A program made the position numbers and the translations under genes. Source: Rhodocyclaceae bacterium (GTDB lineage: Bacteria; Pseudomonadota; Gammaproteobacteria; Burkholderiales; Rhodocyclaceae). From it: a DNA stretch of 64,000 nucleotides. The notes under the pieces were generated by a model, which was not told the origin of the DNA, did no database searches, and saw only the letters and a program-made list of their open reading frames with translations. Shown one piece after another: positions 37,959 through 47,359 of this stretch. Within the stretch, counting starts at the first letter, position 1. Each line of letters starts with the position of its first letter. The stretch is taken from contig JAUXXJ010000005.1 in NCBI GenBank assembly GCA_030681195.1, positions 62,001 through 126,000 of the forward strand, written 5' to 3'.

Positions 37959-39996
37959 ATACCTTGGGCCAGAGTGACGCGGGGTTGAGGATCAGTTCAG
38001 CCAGTCGTTCTGGCGCCATGGGGCGGGCGAGCAAATAGCCTTGCACCTCGTCGCATCTGTGGGCCAGGAGGAAGTCCAGTTGTTGTAGCGACTCCACGCC
38101 TTCGGCGATGGTGCGCATGCCCAGTCCGGCGGCGAGGGTGCAGATGGCACGAACGATGGGACCATTGCGTATCTGGCCATCGGCGCCGCGCACGAATGAC
38201 TGGTCGATCTTGAGCGTATCGACCGGAAACTCTGCCAGGTAGGAGAGACTGGAAAATCCGGTGCCGAAATCGTCGATCGCCAGGGCGATTCCCAGGGCCT
38301 TGAGGCGCTCCATCATTTTGATGGCGTCGGATGTATTGCGCATCAAAATTGACTCGGTGAGTTCCAGTTCCAGGCGTTCCGGTGCCAGATGATGGCGAAC
38401 CAGTGCCAGTGCGACCTGGTCGCGCAGTTTGCTGTCCCGAAACTGACGTGCCGAGACGTTGACTGCCATGCGCAGCGGGGGCAGACCGGCGCAGTCCCAG
38501 ACATGCAGTTGATGACAGGCTGCGTTCAGCACCCAGGTGCCGATGTCCTCGATCAATCCGCAGTTTTCCGCGAGCGGAATGAAGCTGGCGGGAGGGATCA
38601 GGCCCATCTCCGGGTGCTGCCAGCGCACCAAGGCTTCGACGCCGACGATGGTGCGGCGGGCCACATCCGTTTGCGGCTGGTATTCGAGAAATAACTCATT
38701 GCGCTCGATGGCATGGCGCAAGGCATTTTCCAGTACCAGTCGGTTGCGCGCCTGGGTGTCGAGTTCCGGGGTGAAAAACTGACTGCTGTCGCCACCTTGC
38801 TCCTTGGCACGAGCCATGGCGCTGTCGGCGGCGCGAATCAGTTCGTCGGCGTCGATCCCGTTGTCCGGGGCAACCGACAGCCCGATGCTGGCGGTCACGA
38901 AGATTTCATGGCCGCCCAGGATGAATGGTTCCGCCAAGCGCTGACGCAGCCGTTCGGCAACGCGTACTGCATCTTGAATGTGGTGGGTGCCGCGCAGCAG
39001 GATCGAAAATTCGTCGCCGCCGGTGCGGGCTAGTAGATCGGTTTCGTACAGCGTCTCCGCCAGGCGTCGGCTGACATCGCGCAGCAACTGGTCTCCCAGG
39101 AGCGGGCCGAGCGATTTGTTGATGGCGCGAAAGCGATCCAGGCCGAGTTGCATGACCAGAATCGGCATCATTTCCTGATGCTTCTTGTGGTGTAGCAGGC
39201 GCTGCAGCTGTTTGTGAAACTGACGCCTGTTGGGCAGACCGGTCAGCGGATCGTGGCCGACCACGCGACGAATATGCGCTTCAATCTTCTTGCGACCGGT
39301 AATGTCGGCCAGCATCAGCAGTACGCCGCCAGGCAGGCCGCGCGCATTGCTGATGCGTGTCAACCAGACCTCGACATCGATCAGGCTCTCGCTGTCTCCC
39401 AGCATGCCCGTCACTTCATATCCCTGGATGGTTTCGCCATTCAGGGCACGCTCGAACAGCCCCAGCAGCGAGTCTTCATATTGCACACAGTTTTCCGGCA
39501 GTTTCTGGCCGCGCATCTCGACATCACTGTGACCGAACAATTGCACGGCGGTGAAGTTCCACAAGGTGACGCACCCGGAGAGATCGGCCGCGATGATGGC
39601 CAAGGGGGAATGCGCGACCAGCGCACGCAACAGATCGTTGCTGGATTTTCCGGAAGGATGCGCGTGCACGTGGTCGTCGATATCGATCTGGACAGCGGTT
39701 TGACCATCCCATTCGACAATATGATGATGGGCGGTGACCGTCAGTCGTTTTCCGCTCGGCTGCATGATCTCGATATCAGTGTCTTCGCCTGGACGGAAGT
39801 GAAATCCGTACTGTCGGCCAGCCAGTGCGCCCGCTTGGGCAAAAAACAACTTTTCAGCCGCTGCACTGGCCCGCAAGATGCGCCCCTCCGCATCGACGAC
39901 CAGGCTGGCATCCGTCGATTTGCGCTTTCCCTCCGGTTTGCCCGAGCATTTGCTGCCAGTGTCTGCGTTTGTATCATCGCGTGTATCGTCCAACAT
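37957..39996 (-). CDS. PAS-PAS-GGDEF-EAL c-di-GMP protein
   Basis: A 679-residue soluble protein with two PAS-like domains (about 20-120 and 115-235), GGDEF (about 245-405) and EAL (about 425-665). The GGDEF signature is intact (RTGGDEFSIL). The EAL signature is intact (GVEALVRWQ, ELTESIL, DDFGTGFSSL, DQSFV). Either or both activities are possible. It lies just downstream of the PP2C response regulator on the same strand, 32 bases apart, suggesting one signalling unit. Confidence 0.9.
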   Translation of the reverse strand: MLDDTRDDTNADTGSKCSGKPEGKRKSTDASLVVDAEGRILRASAAAEKLFFAQAGALAGRQYGFHFRPGEDTDIEIMQPSGKRLTVTAHHHIVEWDGQTAVQIDIDDHVHAHPSGKSSNDLLRALVAHSPLAIIAADLSGCVTLWNFTAVQLFGHSDVEMRGQKLPENCVQYEDSLLGLFERALNGETIQGYEVTGMLGDSESLIDVEVWLTRISNARGLPGGVLLMLADITGRKKIEAHIRRVVGHDPLTGLPNRRQFHKQLQRLLHHKKHQEMMPILVMQLGLDRFRAINKSLGPLLGDQLLRDVSRRLAETLYETDLLARTGGDEFSILLRGTHHIQDAVRVAERLRQRLAEPFILGGHEIFVTASIGLSVAPDNGIDADELIRAADSAMARAKEQGGDSSQFFTPELDTQARNRLVLENALRHAIERNELFLEYQPQTDVARRTIVGVEALVRWQHPEMGLIPPASFIPLAENCGLIEDIGTWVLNAACHQLHVWDCAGLPPLRMAVNVSARQFRDSKLRDQVALALVRHHLAPERLELELTESILMRNTSDAIKMMERLKALGIALAIDDFGTGFSSLSYLAEFPVDTLKIDQSFVRGADGQIRNGPIVRAICTLAAGLGMRTIAEGVESLQQLDFLLAHRCDEVQGYLLARPMAPERLAELILNPASLWPKV

Positions 39997-40028
39997 GCGC
40001 TTCCCCTTTCCTGCTTATAACGCTGACG

Positions 40029-41174
40029 TCAACTTGCGGTGACGACGCTGGGTAATTCGATGGCCAGCACCGACACATCGTCGTGTGGTTCCAGTCCATC
40101 GAGAAATGAGATCAAGCGCGTCTTGATGCTTTGCATCAGCCCGGTCTTGCGCGCCCGGATGACCGAAACACTCAGGGCTTGCGCCAGGCGCGCTTCGCCA
40201 AACATTTCGCCCTCCGCATTGCGGGCTTCCAGCAGTCCGTCGCTGTACAACAGTAGATGACTGCATGCTGTCAGCGAGAGGGTTTGGGTAGTCTCATCGA
40301 AGCCATCATCGTTCATGATGCCGAGCGGAAAGTGGCTTGACTCAACCTGTGCCGTAATTTGATGCTGCTGGTCGACCAGTAACAGGGGGGGCTGACCGCC
40401 AATCCATGCCTCAAGTTGGCCTTGCTCGACATCCAGTGACACCAGCGTCGCCGCGCAGAAATGGCCGGTCGGCAATTGCAGGTGAAGTTTGCGATTGATT
40501 TCGGCGGCGATCTGTCCCAGCGGCAAGCCCTTGCGGGTCATCGCGAAAAATACGTCCGAAACGGGCAGGGCGCCGACGGCGGCCGCCAGGCCATGGCCGG
40601 TGAAGTCACCCAGCAAAATGTTGAGGCGGCCGTCAGGCGTTACTTCATGAATCATCAGGTCGCCGCAAAAGTGGCCGGCGGTGATGGTCCAGTGCTGCAA
40701 GCCGCCAATATCGATGGGGCTGCGGCCCAGCACAGCATCGAACATGTGCTTGGCGAATTTCACCTCCTGATGAAACTTCTCCCGCATGCTTTCAAGATGT
40801 TGGTAGAGGTGGCGGGTTTGCGCGTGGCCACTGATCTTGGCCCGCAGTACCAGCGGGTCGCTCGGTTCGTCAATGAAATCCGCCGCGCCGCAATCGACGA
40901 AGCGCCTGAGCGTCAGGTGGTCGTCGATCGAGGTTGACAGGATGACGGGGGCCAGGCGTTCGCCGCCCAGCGCGCGGATGCGCTGGGTGCACTGATAACC
41001 GTCGCCATCCGCCAGGGCGATGTCCATCAGCACCAGATCCGGTTCCGCCTTGGCAAACTTCTTCAGCGCGTCGCCGCAGCCTTTTGCATAGATCAACTCA
41101 TGGCCATCCGCTTCGAGTGCGCGTGCAATGGCTTGGCGTTGTTGCTCGTCGTGTTCGACTACCAGTATTTTCAT
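40029..41174 (-). CDS. Response regulator with PP2C (SpoIIE) phosphatase output
   Basis: A 381-residue protein. The receiver domain (about 1-122) has Asp 51 in LVLMDIALADGDG. A linker follows, then a SpoIIE-type serine phosphatase (about 165-375) with LLGDFTGHGLAAA, LLLYSDGLLEARN and HDDVSVLAIEL. RsbU/HsbR-like proteins of this type dephosphorylate STAS anti-anti-sigma proteins; a STAS gene lies 1.5 kb away. Unlike HsbR, no kinase domain is attached. The start at 41174 begins with the receiver (MKILVVEHDE); an upstream extension is unlikely. Confidence 0.9.
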   Translation of the reverse strand: MKILVVEHDEQQRQAIARALEADGHELIYAKGCGDALKKFAKAEPDLVLMDIALADGDGYQCTQRIRALGGERLAPVILSTSIDDHLTLRRFVDCGAADFIDEPSDPLVLRAKISGHAQTRHLYQHLESMREKFHQEVKFAKHMFDAVLGRSPIDIGGLQHWTITAGHFCGDLMIHEVTPDGRLNILLGDFTGHGLAAAVGALPVSDVFFAMTRKGLPLGQIAAEINRKLHLQLPTGHFCAATLVSLDVEQGQLEAWIGGQPPLLLVDQQHQITAQVESSHFPLGIMNDDGFDETTQTLSLTACSHLLLYSDGLLEARNAEGEMFGEARLAQALSVSVIRARKTGLMQSIKTRLISFLDGLEPHDDVSVLAIELPSVVTAS

Positions 41175-41365
41175 GATCGTTTGCGCTGTCGCAGGAATTG
41201 TTTCTGGCTGCGAAGAGTAGGCAGCGCAGGTGACCGTCTGATGACAGTCAAGTGACATCGAAAACGCCATCGGGTAACGATAACGTCATCTGGGGTGCGT
41301 AGCATTCGATTCATATATTTCGCCCCTATGGCCATCGCCATACCACTGCCGATCTTGATGCCGCC

Positions 41366-42640
41366 ATGACGCTTGAACTGGAACAATCCTGGAACCGTGA
41401 TGCCTACAAGACCCCCAAGCGATTAAGGTTTTTCTTCGCCGCCTTCCTTTTGGCACTGGCGCTGGTGGCGGCGGTGATTCACTGGGTCAGTCACGATTGG
41501 CGAGCGGACTTCAGCGCGCAGCTTGCCATTTCACCAGCGTTGTTTGATGCACTGTTTATCGCCGTCACGCTGCTGGGCGCCGGGGTGGCGTCATTCCTGT
41601 TGTTGACGCGCATCAAACTCGGCGAGTGGCGCGGTCTCGACGCCACTTTTCTTTCCAGTCTGGCCTATGTCTCGCTGCTGCAGTGTGAACGAGATCTGTT
41701 GGAGCGCAAGTGCCGCGAAACGGCCGAGGTGTTACAGCGCGCGCGCGATCTGGATGCCGCTTTTACGGCCCAGCATGTCGAAATCATCCAGTTCACCGAA
41801 AATTCCGCCGCGTCGATCGTTGAACAGTTGATCGATCTCGATGCCCAGTGCACCCGCCTGGTGACGATGCTGACCGATGAGGCGCAGGCACCACCGGAAA
41901 ACGACGCCACGGCGGTTGCCATGGACGATATTGCCCGGTTTGTGGGCAGCTTGCCGGAACGGATTCGCAATGAGCGCGAGCAGTTCGTACACATCATCGA
42001 CGACGTGGGCGCATTGGGCAAACTGGTCGAAGTCATCAAACAGATCAGCGCCCAGACCAATCTGCTGGCGCTGAATGCAGCCATCGAGGCGGCACGTGCC
42101 GGTGAACAGGGCAGAGGCTTCGCCGTGGTGGCCGACGAAGTGCGCAAGCTGGCGGCCAGCTCCACCGATGCCGCCAATCTCGTCTGGCAGGTCATCGAAA
42201 AGGCCCAGAAAAGTGTCTCTTCCGCATTCCATGATGAGTTGCGCGAGGATAATGCCCGCGATCTGCAAAACGCCATCCATCTCGTTGATTCGCTGGCCGC
42301 GCTGCAGGCGGCCTCGCGTCAGCGCCAGGAAACGCTGCAAGTGCGGATTGCCCAGGCTGCCGAGATCAATCAGACGCTCGCCGAGCGCATTACCGCGATG
42401 CTCGGCAGCGTGCAATACCAGGACGTTGTCCGGCAAATGATCGAACGACTCGAATGTTCGCAGGCCGATAAAAATACCGTCTTCGCCGATATCGCCGAAC
42501 GCCTGATCGTCCGCGAAAATCAGATCGAACTGGGCGGCCAGACGATTGCCTCGATTCTGAGTGAATTTCAGGAACGTGAAAGTGCCCACGTGCGTGCGGT
42601 TAGCTCGACACGCACGCTTGCCCCCATCGAACTTTTCTAG
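41366..42640 (+). CDS. Methyl-accepting chemotaxis-like protein
   Basis: A 424-residue membrane protein. Two helices (about 22-42 and 60-82) are joined by a short loop, so there is almost no periplasmic sensor domain. The cytoplasmic part has the MCP hairpin tip ([20 protein letters not shown] and [15 protein letters not shown], about 225-270). The helices after the tip are short and end with [16 protein letters not shown], found in atypical MCP-like proteins. It is divergent from the PP2C response regulator, and a STAS gene follows 8 bases after the stop. It may signal to that module rather than to flagella. Confidence 0.85.
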   Translation: MTLELEQSWNRDAYKTPKRLRFFFAAFLLALALVAAVIHWVSHDWRADFSAQLAISPALFDALFIAVTLLGAGVASFLLLTRIKLGEWRGLDATFLSSLAYVSLLQCERDLLERKCRETAEVLQRARDLDAAFTAQHVEIIQFTENSAASIVEQLIDLDAQCTRLVTMLTDEAQAPPENDATAVAMDDIARFVGSLPERIRNEREQFVHIIDDVGALGKLVEVIKQISAQTNLLALNAAIEAARAGEQGRGFAVVADEVRKLAASSTDAANLVWQVIEKAQKSVSSAFHDELREDNARDLQNAIHLVDSLAALQAASRQRQETLQVRIAQAAEINQTLAERITAMLGSVQYQDVVRQMIERLECSQADKNTVFADIAERLIVRENQIELGGQTIASILSEFQERESAHVRAVSSTRTLAPIELF

Positions 42641-42648
42641 CCAGCAGG

Positions 42649-42966
42649 ATGAACGCCATGATGCAAGTCAGTCACGATACCAGCGGCAGTCATGCCACCT
42701 TGCGGCTGAACGGCAGTTTCGATATGGAATCGAATGCGCCCTTCCGTAGTGCCTATCGGCAGGCGCTCAACGAGCGTGCATTGCGTAGCCTGACCCTGGA
42801 ATTATCCGGCGTCGATTACATGGACAGTTCTGCGCTGGGGATGTTGCTCTTGCTCAAGGGCGAAGTGGAGAAACAAGGCGTTACGGTGATCCTGGCCGGG
42901 TGCCAGCCCTTCGTACTGCGCGTGCTGACCACGGCCAATTTCCACCGTATGTTCAAGATCGCTTGA
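42649..42966 (+). CDS. STAS-domain anti-anti-sigma-like protein
   Basis: A 105-residue STAS protein. The phosphorylatable serine region is VDYMDSSALGMLL (Ser 60/61), as in SpoIIAA and HsbA. It is probably a substrate of the PP2C response regulator encoded 1.5 kb away. No anti-sigma kinase gene is present in the window. The gene is coupled to the MCP-like gene. Starts at 42649 or 42658 are both possible. Its TGA stop overlaps the first base of a dispersed-repeat copy. Confidence 0.9.
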   Translation: MNAMMQVSHDTSGSHATLRLNGSFDMESNAPFRSAYRQALNERALRSLTLELSGVDYMDSSALGMLLLLKGEVEKQGVTVILAGCQPFVLRVLTTANFHRMFKIA

Positions 42967-42989
42967 AAAGTCGGCGCTGACAGGACGGC
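42966..42989 (-). repeat. Dispersed 24-bp repeat, copy 10
   Basis: An inverse copy with 22 of 24 positions; it begins in the TGA stop of the STAS gene. Confidence 0.88.
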
Positions 42990-43058
42990 GGCATCATTTA
43001 GCGCACTGCGCGAAGTCGCGATAGATGCCATTTCACGAAAGTGATACATTCCGGCCCC

Positions 43059-43685
43059 ATGAAGAAAATCCTGATCGCAAATCCCAAAGGTGGCGTCGGA
43101 AAATCGACGCTGGCAACCAACCTGGCGGGCTGGTTCGCGAAAAATGGCAAACGCGTGATGCTCGGCGATACCGATCGCCAGCAGTCGTCGCGGGCCTGGC
43201 TCAGCATACGTTCTCCCGCACTGCCCTTTATTGCTTCATGGGATATCCAGTCCGGTCATCCGGCTCGTCCGCCCAAGGACACAACGCATGTCGTCCTCGA
43301 CACGCCAGCAGGGCTCCACGGCAAGAAACTGTCCCAGTTGCTGAAGATGGTCGATAACGTCATCGTGCCGCTACAGCCTTCGCTGTTCGATATCTTTGCA
43401 ACCAGCGTGTTTCTCGATGAACTGGTGGCGACCAAGCAGTACCGCAAAGAGACCCTGCGGGTGGCCGTTGTTGGTATGCGCGTCGACCAGCACACACGTG
43501 CATCGGGGGAACTGGAGCGCTTCCTGGAGAAAACCGGATTGCCTGTCGTGGCGCATCTGCGCAATGCCCAGTCCTATGTTCAGGCCGCAGCGCATGGCAT
43601 GACGATCTTCGATTTGCCGCCTTCGAAAGCTGAGCGCGACTGGGAGCAGTGGGAACCTCTGCTGCGCTGGGTCGATCCCGTCTAG
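43059..43685 (+). CDS. Orphan ParA-family ATPase
   Basis: A 208-residue deviant Walker ATPase. The P-loop is NPKGGVGKSTLATNLAG (about 8-24). The switch aspartate is in VVLDTPAGL. GDTDRQQSSRAW replaces the usual DxDPQ. No parB is adjacent, so it is not a chromosome-partition pair. ParA-like proteins of this class position chemotaxis or other complexes (ParC-type), which would suit the MCP-like neighbour; this is inference. The ATG at 43059 places the P-loop at the usual distance from the N-terminus. Confidence 0.88.
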   Translation: MKKILIANPKGGVGKSTLATNLAGWFAKNGKRVMLGDTDRQQSSRAWLSIRSPALPFIASWDIQSGHPARPPKDTTHVVLDTPAGLHGKKLSQLLKMVDNVIVPLQPSLFDIFATSVFLDELVATKQYRKETLRVAVVGMRVDQHTRASGELERFLEKTGLPVVAHLRNAQSYVQAAAHGMTIFDLPPSKAERDWEQWEPLLRWVDPV

Positions 43686-43698
43686 GCGCAGCGCTGCC

Positions 43699-45492
43699 TT
43701 ATTCCGGTAGGGCGGGCCACAGTTCGGTGGTGCCCAGCCCGGGAATGGGCTGGTGGTTGCCGATAAAGCTTTCCAGCTCGGTGAGGAACAGCGGTTTGCT
43801 GATCAGGTAGCCCTGAATCGTCTCGCAGCCGATGGACAGCAGGAACTTGAGCTGCTCGATGGTTTCTACCCCTTCGGCGACGACGTTCATCCCCAGCTTG
43901 TGGGCGAGCAGCACGGTGATGTCGCAAATGTTGGCAGCATCCGGGTTGCGCTCGATGTCGAGGACGAAGGACCGGTCGATTTTCAGGGTGCGGATCGGGA
44001 AAGATTTCAGGTAAGCGAGCGAGGAGTAGCCGGTGCCAAAATCGTCGATGGCCAGACCGATGCCGCGTTTGCGAATTTCCTGCAGGATGGCGATGACCTC
44101 AATGACATCGCGCATCACCATGCTTTCGGTGATTTCCAGTTCCAGCAGATCGGCCGGCAGACCACTGGCCGCCAGCACGCGGTCGACCAGTTGCGGCACC
44201 CGGCCATACTGAAACTGGCGCGCCGACAGGTTGACGGCGACGGAAATTTCCCGGCCGAGCCGCTGATTGAGGGCATGAATGTCGCGGCAGGCGGTTTCAA
44301 GAATCCATTCGCCGAGCGGCAGAATCAGCGCGGTTTCTTCGGCAATCGGGATGAATTCAGCGGGCGAGGCCATGCGTCCGTCTTCGCGCCGCCAGCGCAC
44401 CAGCGCTTCCACGCCGGAAATCTGGCCGGTGGCCAGATCGACCTTGGGTTGGTAGGCAAGCATGAACCCCCCGTTGCTGAGCGCCTTGCGCATCTCGCTT
44501 TCCAGCAGGAAGCGATTGCTGCTCAACTGGTTCATCGTTTCCGAAAAGAAGCGGAAGGCGTTGCCGCCGGCCTCTCGGGCATCCTCCAGCGCTTTTTCGA
44601 CGCAGTTCATCATGCCGTCGAGCGTTTTGGCGTTGTGCGGCCAGATGGCGATGCCAATCGAGGCGGAGAGAAACAGTTCCTGGCCGTCGATCAGAAACGG
44701 TTGTTGGAAGGATTCGAGCAGGCGGCGCGTGGCGACGGCGGCGTTTTCGGGCACGATCAGGTCGGCGAGAATGAAGGTGAACTGGTCGCCCCCAAAACGT
44801 GAAATGGTATCGGCCGAGCGTTCTTCGCTGTCGCTATCGCGGGCGATCAGGTCGGTTTTGCGGATGCTGTCGGCGAGCCGGGCGGCGACTGCCTGCAACA
44901 GCTGGTCGCCGGCGAGATAGCCGAGGTTTTCGTTAACTTTGCGGAACCGGTCAAGATTGAGCAGCACCAGGCCGACGCTGCGTTTGTGGCGTTCGGCGAC
45001 GCTGAACTCGTGTTCCAGCCGGTTTTGGAACAGCACCTTGTTGGCCAGTCCAGTGAGCGAGTCGTAGTGCATGCGTCGTTCGAGTTCGCTTTCGAGCGCC
45101 TTCTGCCCAGTCAAGTCCTCGAACATGGCGACGTAATTCACCACGCTGCCGGTTTCGTCGAGCAGGCGGCTGATGCTCAGATATTTGGGGTAGGCCTCAC
45201 CGTTGCGACGTCGATCCCAGATTTCGCCTTCCCAGTAGTTGTCGTGCGTCAGGCTGGCCCACATGCGCGCGTAGAAGGCACTGTCGTGGCGATCCGATTT
45301 GCCGATGCGTGGCGTGTTGCCGATGGCCTCCTCGCGCGAGAAACCGGTCATCGTTACATAGGCGTCGTTAACCTCGCGGATGACGTTGTTTGCATCGGTA
45401 ATCACCACGGCCTGACTGCAGCGCGCCATGACCTGCCGCAGGATATTCAGCTCGGCGGCTGGGTCAGGTCGTGCGGGATCGTTGTGGGTCAT
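43699..45492 (-). CDS. PAS-GGDQF-EAL c-di-GMP protein
   Basis: A 597-residue soluble protein. PAS spans about 14-135 (VITDANNVIREVNDAYVTMT). The GGDEF-like domain (about 145-325) has the signature RFGGDQF: the catalytic Glu is replaced by Gln, so cyclase activity is probably lost. It also carries an insert before the signature (ARDSDSEERSAD). EAL (about 335-585) is intact: GVEALVRWR, EITESMV, DDFGTGYSSL and DRSFV. It most likely acts as a phosphodiesterase with a regulatory GGDEF. argC ends 29 bases upstream on the same strand. Confidence 0.9.
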   Translation of the reverse strand: MTHNDPARPDPAAELNILRQVMARCSQAVVITDANNVIREVNDAYVTMTGFSREEAIGNTPRIGKSDRHDSAFYARMWASLTHDNYWEGEIWDRRRNGEAYPKYLSISRLLDETGSVVNYVAMFEDLTGQKALESELERRMHYDSLTGLANKVLFQNRLEHEFSVAERHKRSVGLVLLNLDRFRKVNENLGYLAGDQLLQAVAARLADSIRKTDLIARDSDSEERSADTISRFGGDQFTFILADLIVPENAAVATRRLLESFQQPFLIDGQELFLSASIGIAIWPHNAKTLDGMMNCVEKALEDAREAGGNAFRFFSETMNQLSSNRFLLESEMRKALSNGGFMLAYQPKVDLATGQISGVEALVRWRREDGRMASPAEFIPIAEETALILPLGEWILETACRDIHALNQRLGREISVAVNLSARQFQYGRVPQLVDRVLAASGLPADLLELEITESMVMRDVIEVIAILQEIRKRGIGLAIDDFGTGYSSLAYLKSFPIRTLKIDRSFVLDIERNPDAANICDITVLLAHKLGMNVVAEGVETIEQLKFLLSIGCETIQGYLISKPLFLTELESFIGNHQPIPGLGTTELWPALPE

Positions 45493-45521
45493 ATGAGGGC
45501 CGGAGAGGATGGGGGGCAGGG

Positions 45522-46463
45522 TTATTGCGTCAGGCCCAGTCCTTCATCGACGCCGAGATGCAGGTTCATGCTCTGCACCGCCGCGCCGGAGGCGCCCTTG
45601 CCGAGGTTGTCCAGTCGCGCGACCACCAGCATGCGTTCCTCGCTGCCGAAGACGAAGAGGTCGACACAGTTCGTGTCGTTGCTGCCCTCGACATTGAAGA
45701 AGCCGCCGTCGGTGTTGCCCCCGATGCCGGTCGGTGCAACACGGATGAAGTGTTCGCCGGCATAGTATTCCGTTAGCAATTGCTGCAGGTCGCCCGGCGT
45801 CACGCGTTTGCTGAATTGAGCCGGGTGCAGGTACACGGTCACGGCCAGGCCCTTGTAGTAGGGGCCGACGATCGGCTGGAAGATCGGCGTTTGCGTCAGA
45901 CCGGTGTAGTAGCCCATTTCCGGCAGATGCTTGTGGATCAGCGTCAGCGCATAGGGACGCGGTGCGTCGATGCGCTGCGGGCTTTGGTATTGCTCGATCA
46001 TCTTCTTGCCGCCGCCGGAATATCCGGTAATCGAGTTGCAGGCCAGTTGCGTATCGGCCGGCAACAGCCCTGCGGCGACCAGCGGTTTGACCGCGAGGAT
46101 GAAGGCGGTAGCGTGGCAGCCGGGGTTGGAGATGCGCTTGGCCGCGCGAATCTGGTCGCGCTGACCTTTGGCGAGCTCGGGCAGGCCGAAGGCCCAGTCC
46201 GGGTTCACCCGATGGGCGGTCGAGGCGTCGATCAGGCAGGTTTTCGGATTATCCACCAGCGCGGCCGATTCCTTGGCGGCCTCGTCGGGCAGACACAGGA
46301 ATGTGATGTCGGACGCGTTGATCAGGCGCTTGCGTTCGGCGAGGTCCTTGCGCTTGTCGGCATCGATCTTGATGAGTTCGACATCGCTGCGCTGGGCCAG
46401 CAATTCATTGATCTGCAGGCCGGTGGTGCCTTCCTGGCCATCGACAAAAACAGCGTAAGTCAT
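45522..46463 (-). CDS. argC: N-acetyl-gamma-glutamyl-phosphate reductase (short type)
   Basis: A 313-residue ArgC of the short, type 2 class; it reduces N-acetylglutamyl phosphate with NADPH in arginine synthesis. The N-terminal nucleotide site is VFVDGQEGTTGLQI. The catalytic Cys is in SNPGCHATAF (about 116). The start at 46463 is chosen because it is preceded by aggaaccg and gives the standard MTYAVFVDG end; a frame continues upstream to 46532. scpB lies 58 bases upstream on the same strand. Confidence 0.94.
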   Translation of the reverse strand: MTYAVFVDGQEGTTGLQINELLAQRSDVELIKIDADKRKDLAERKRLINASDITFLCLPDEAAKESAALVDNPKTCLIDASTAHRVNPDWAFGLPELAKGQRDQIRAAKRISNPGCHATAFILAVKPLVAAGLLPADTQLACNSITGYSGGGKKMIEQYQSPQRIDAPRPYALTLIHKHLPEMGYYTGLTQTPIFQPIVGPYYKGLAVTVYLHPAQFSKRVTPGDLQQLLTEYYAGEHFIRVAPTGIGGNTDGGFFNVEGSNDTNCVDLFVFGSEERMLVVARLDNLGKGASGAAVQSMNLHLGVDEGLGLTQ

Positions 46464-46521
46464 GATCGGTTCCTGATCTGCAAAGTGGGATAGTGGAATT
46501 GTCGCTGATTTACGTGGGAAT

Positions 46522-47295
46522 TTATTTGCCACGGAACGTCGGCTTGCGCTTTTCCTTGAAGGCCTGCAGCCCTTCCGCGTAGTCCTGGCTGTTGTAGACG
46601 ACGCGGCGCAGGCCCTGGATGCGTTCGAAATCCTCCGGCGACATGGTGTGGGCGCCGGCGAGGATGCGCAGTTGTTCCTTCATGACAGCAATGGACAGTG
46701 GGGCATTGCCGACAATCCGTTGGGCCATGGCATAGGTGTGGCTTTCCAGTTCGCTGGTGGCCACCACATGGTTGATCACGCCCAGATCGCGCAGGCGTTC
46801 GGCGGGAATCGGATCGGCGGTGAACAGCATTTCCTTCGCCAGTCGCAGATTGGCGGCGTTGAGGAAGGTCAGCAGACCGGTGATGTTGTAGGGCACGCTG
46901 TGTTTGGCCGGGGTGGCGGCAAACACGGCACCCGAGGCGGCGATGACGAGATCGCAGGCGAACACGGTTTCGCAGGCACCGCCCCAGACGCTGCCTTCGA
47001 CCATGGCGATGACCGGGCCGGGAAAGTTCTCGATCTCGCGAATCAGCTTGCGCAAGGGATCGCGCCAGCCGAGCGGGTCGAAGCCGGCAGCGGGTAGTTC
47101 GTCGATGTCGTGGCCGGCCGACCAGACCTTGCTGCCGGGCTTGGCCCGCAGGACAACGCAGCGCACATTGGCGGCCACGAACCGGGCCATGGCAGCAGAA
47201 AATTCCTCGACCATCTGCTCGCATAGGGCATTGCGCTTGTCTTCACGGTTCAGCGTGAGGGTGGCGATACGGTCGGTTTGTTCAACGAGAAGCAT
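46522..47295 (-). CDS. scpB: Methylmalonyl-CoA decarboxylase (ScpB-like crotonase)
   Basis: A 257-residue crotonase-fold enzyme closely resembling E. coli ScpB (YgfG), which converts methylmalonyl-CoA to propionyl-CoA. Shared features are VRCVVLRAKPGSKVWSAGHD, MVEGSVWGGACE, VPYNITGLLTF and EDFERIQGLRRVVYNSQDY, and the final FKEKRKPTFRGK. No mutase (sbm/scpA) gene is in the window, so the substrate supply is not shown. Some doubt remains between ScpB and a general enoyl-CoA hydratase. Confidence 0.85.
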   Translation of the reverse strand: MLLVEQTDRIATLTLNREDKRNALCEQMVEEFSAAMARFVAANVRCVVLRAKPGSKVWSAGHDIDELPAAGFDPLGWRDPLRKLIREIENFPGPVIAMVEGSVWGGACETVFACDLVIAASGAVFAATPAKHSVPYNITGLLTFLNAANLRLAKEMLFTADPIPAERLRDLGVINHVVATSELESHTYAMAQRIVGNAPLSIAVMKEQLRILAGAHTMSPEDFERIQGLRRVVYNSQDYAEGLQAFKEKRKPTFRGK

Positions 47296-47359
47296 GAGAT
47301 TTCTTTCGGTAGGTCTGATCGTTCATCAAGCTGAAATATCAGCCGCCGAGAATATAGCA

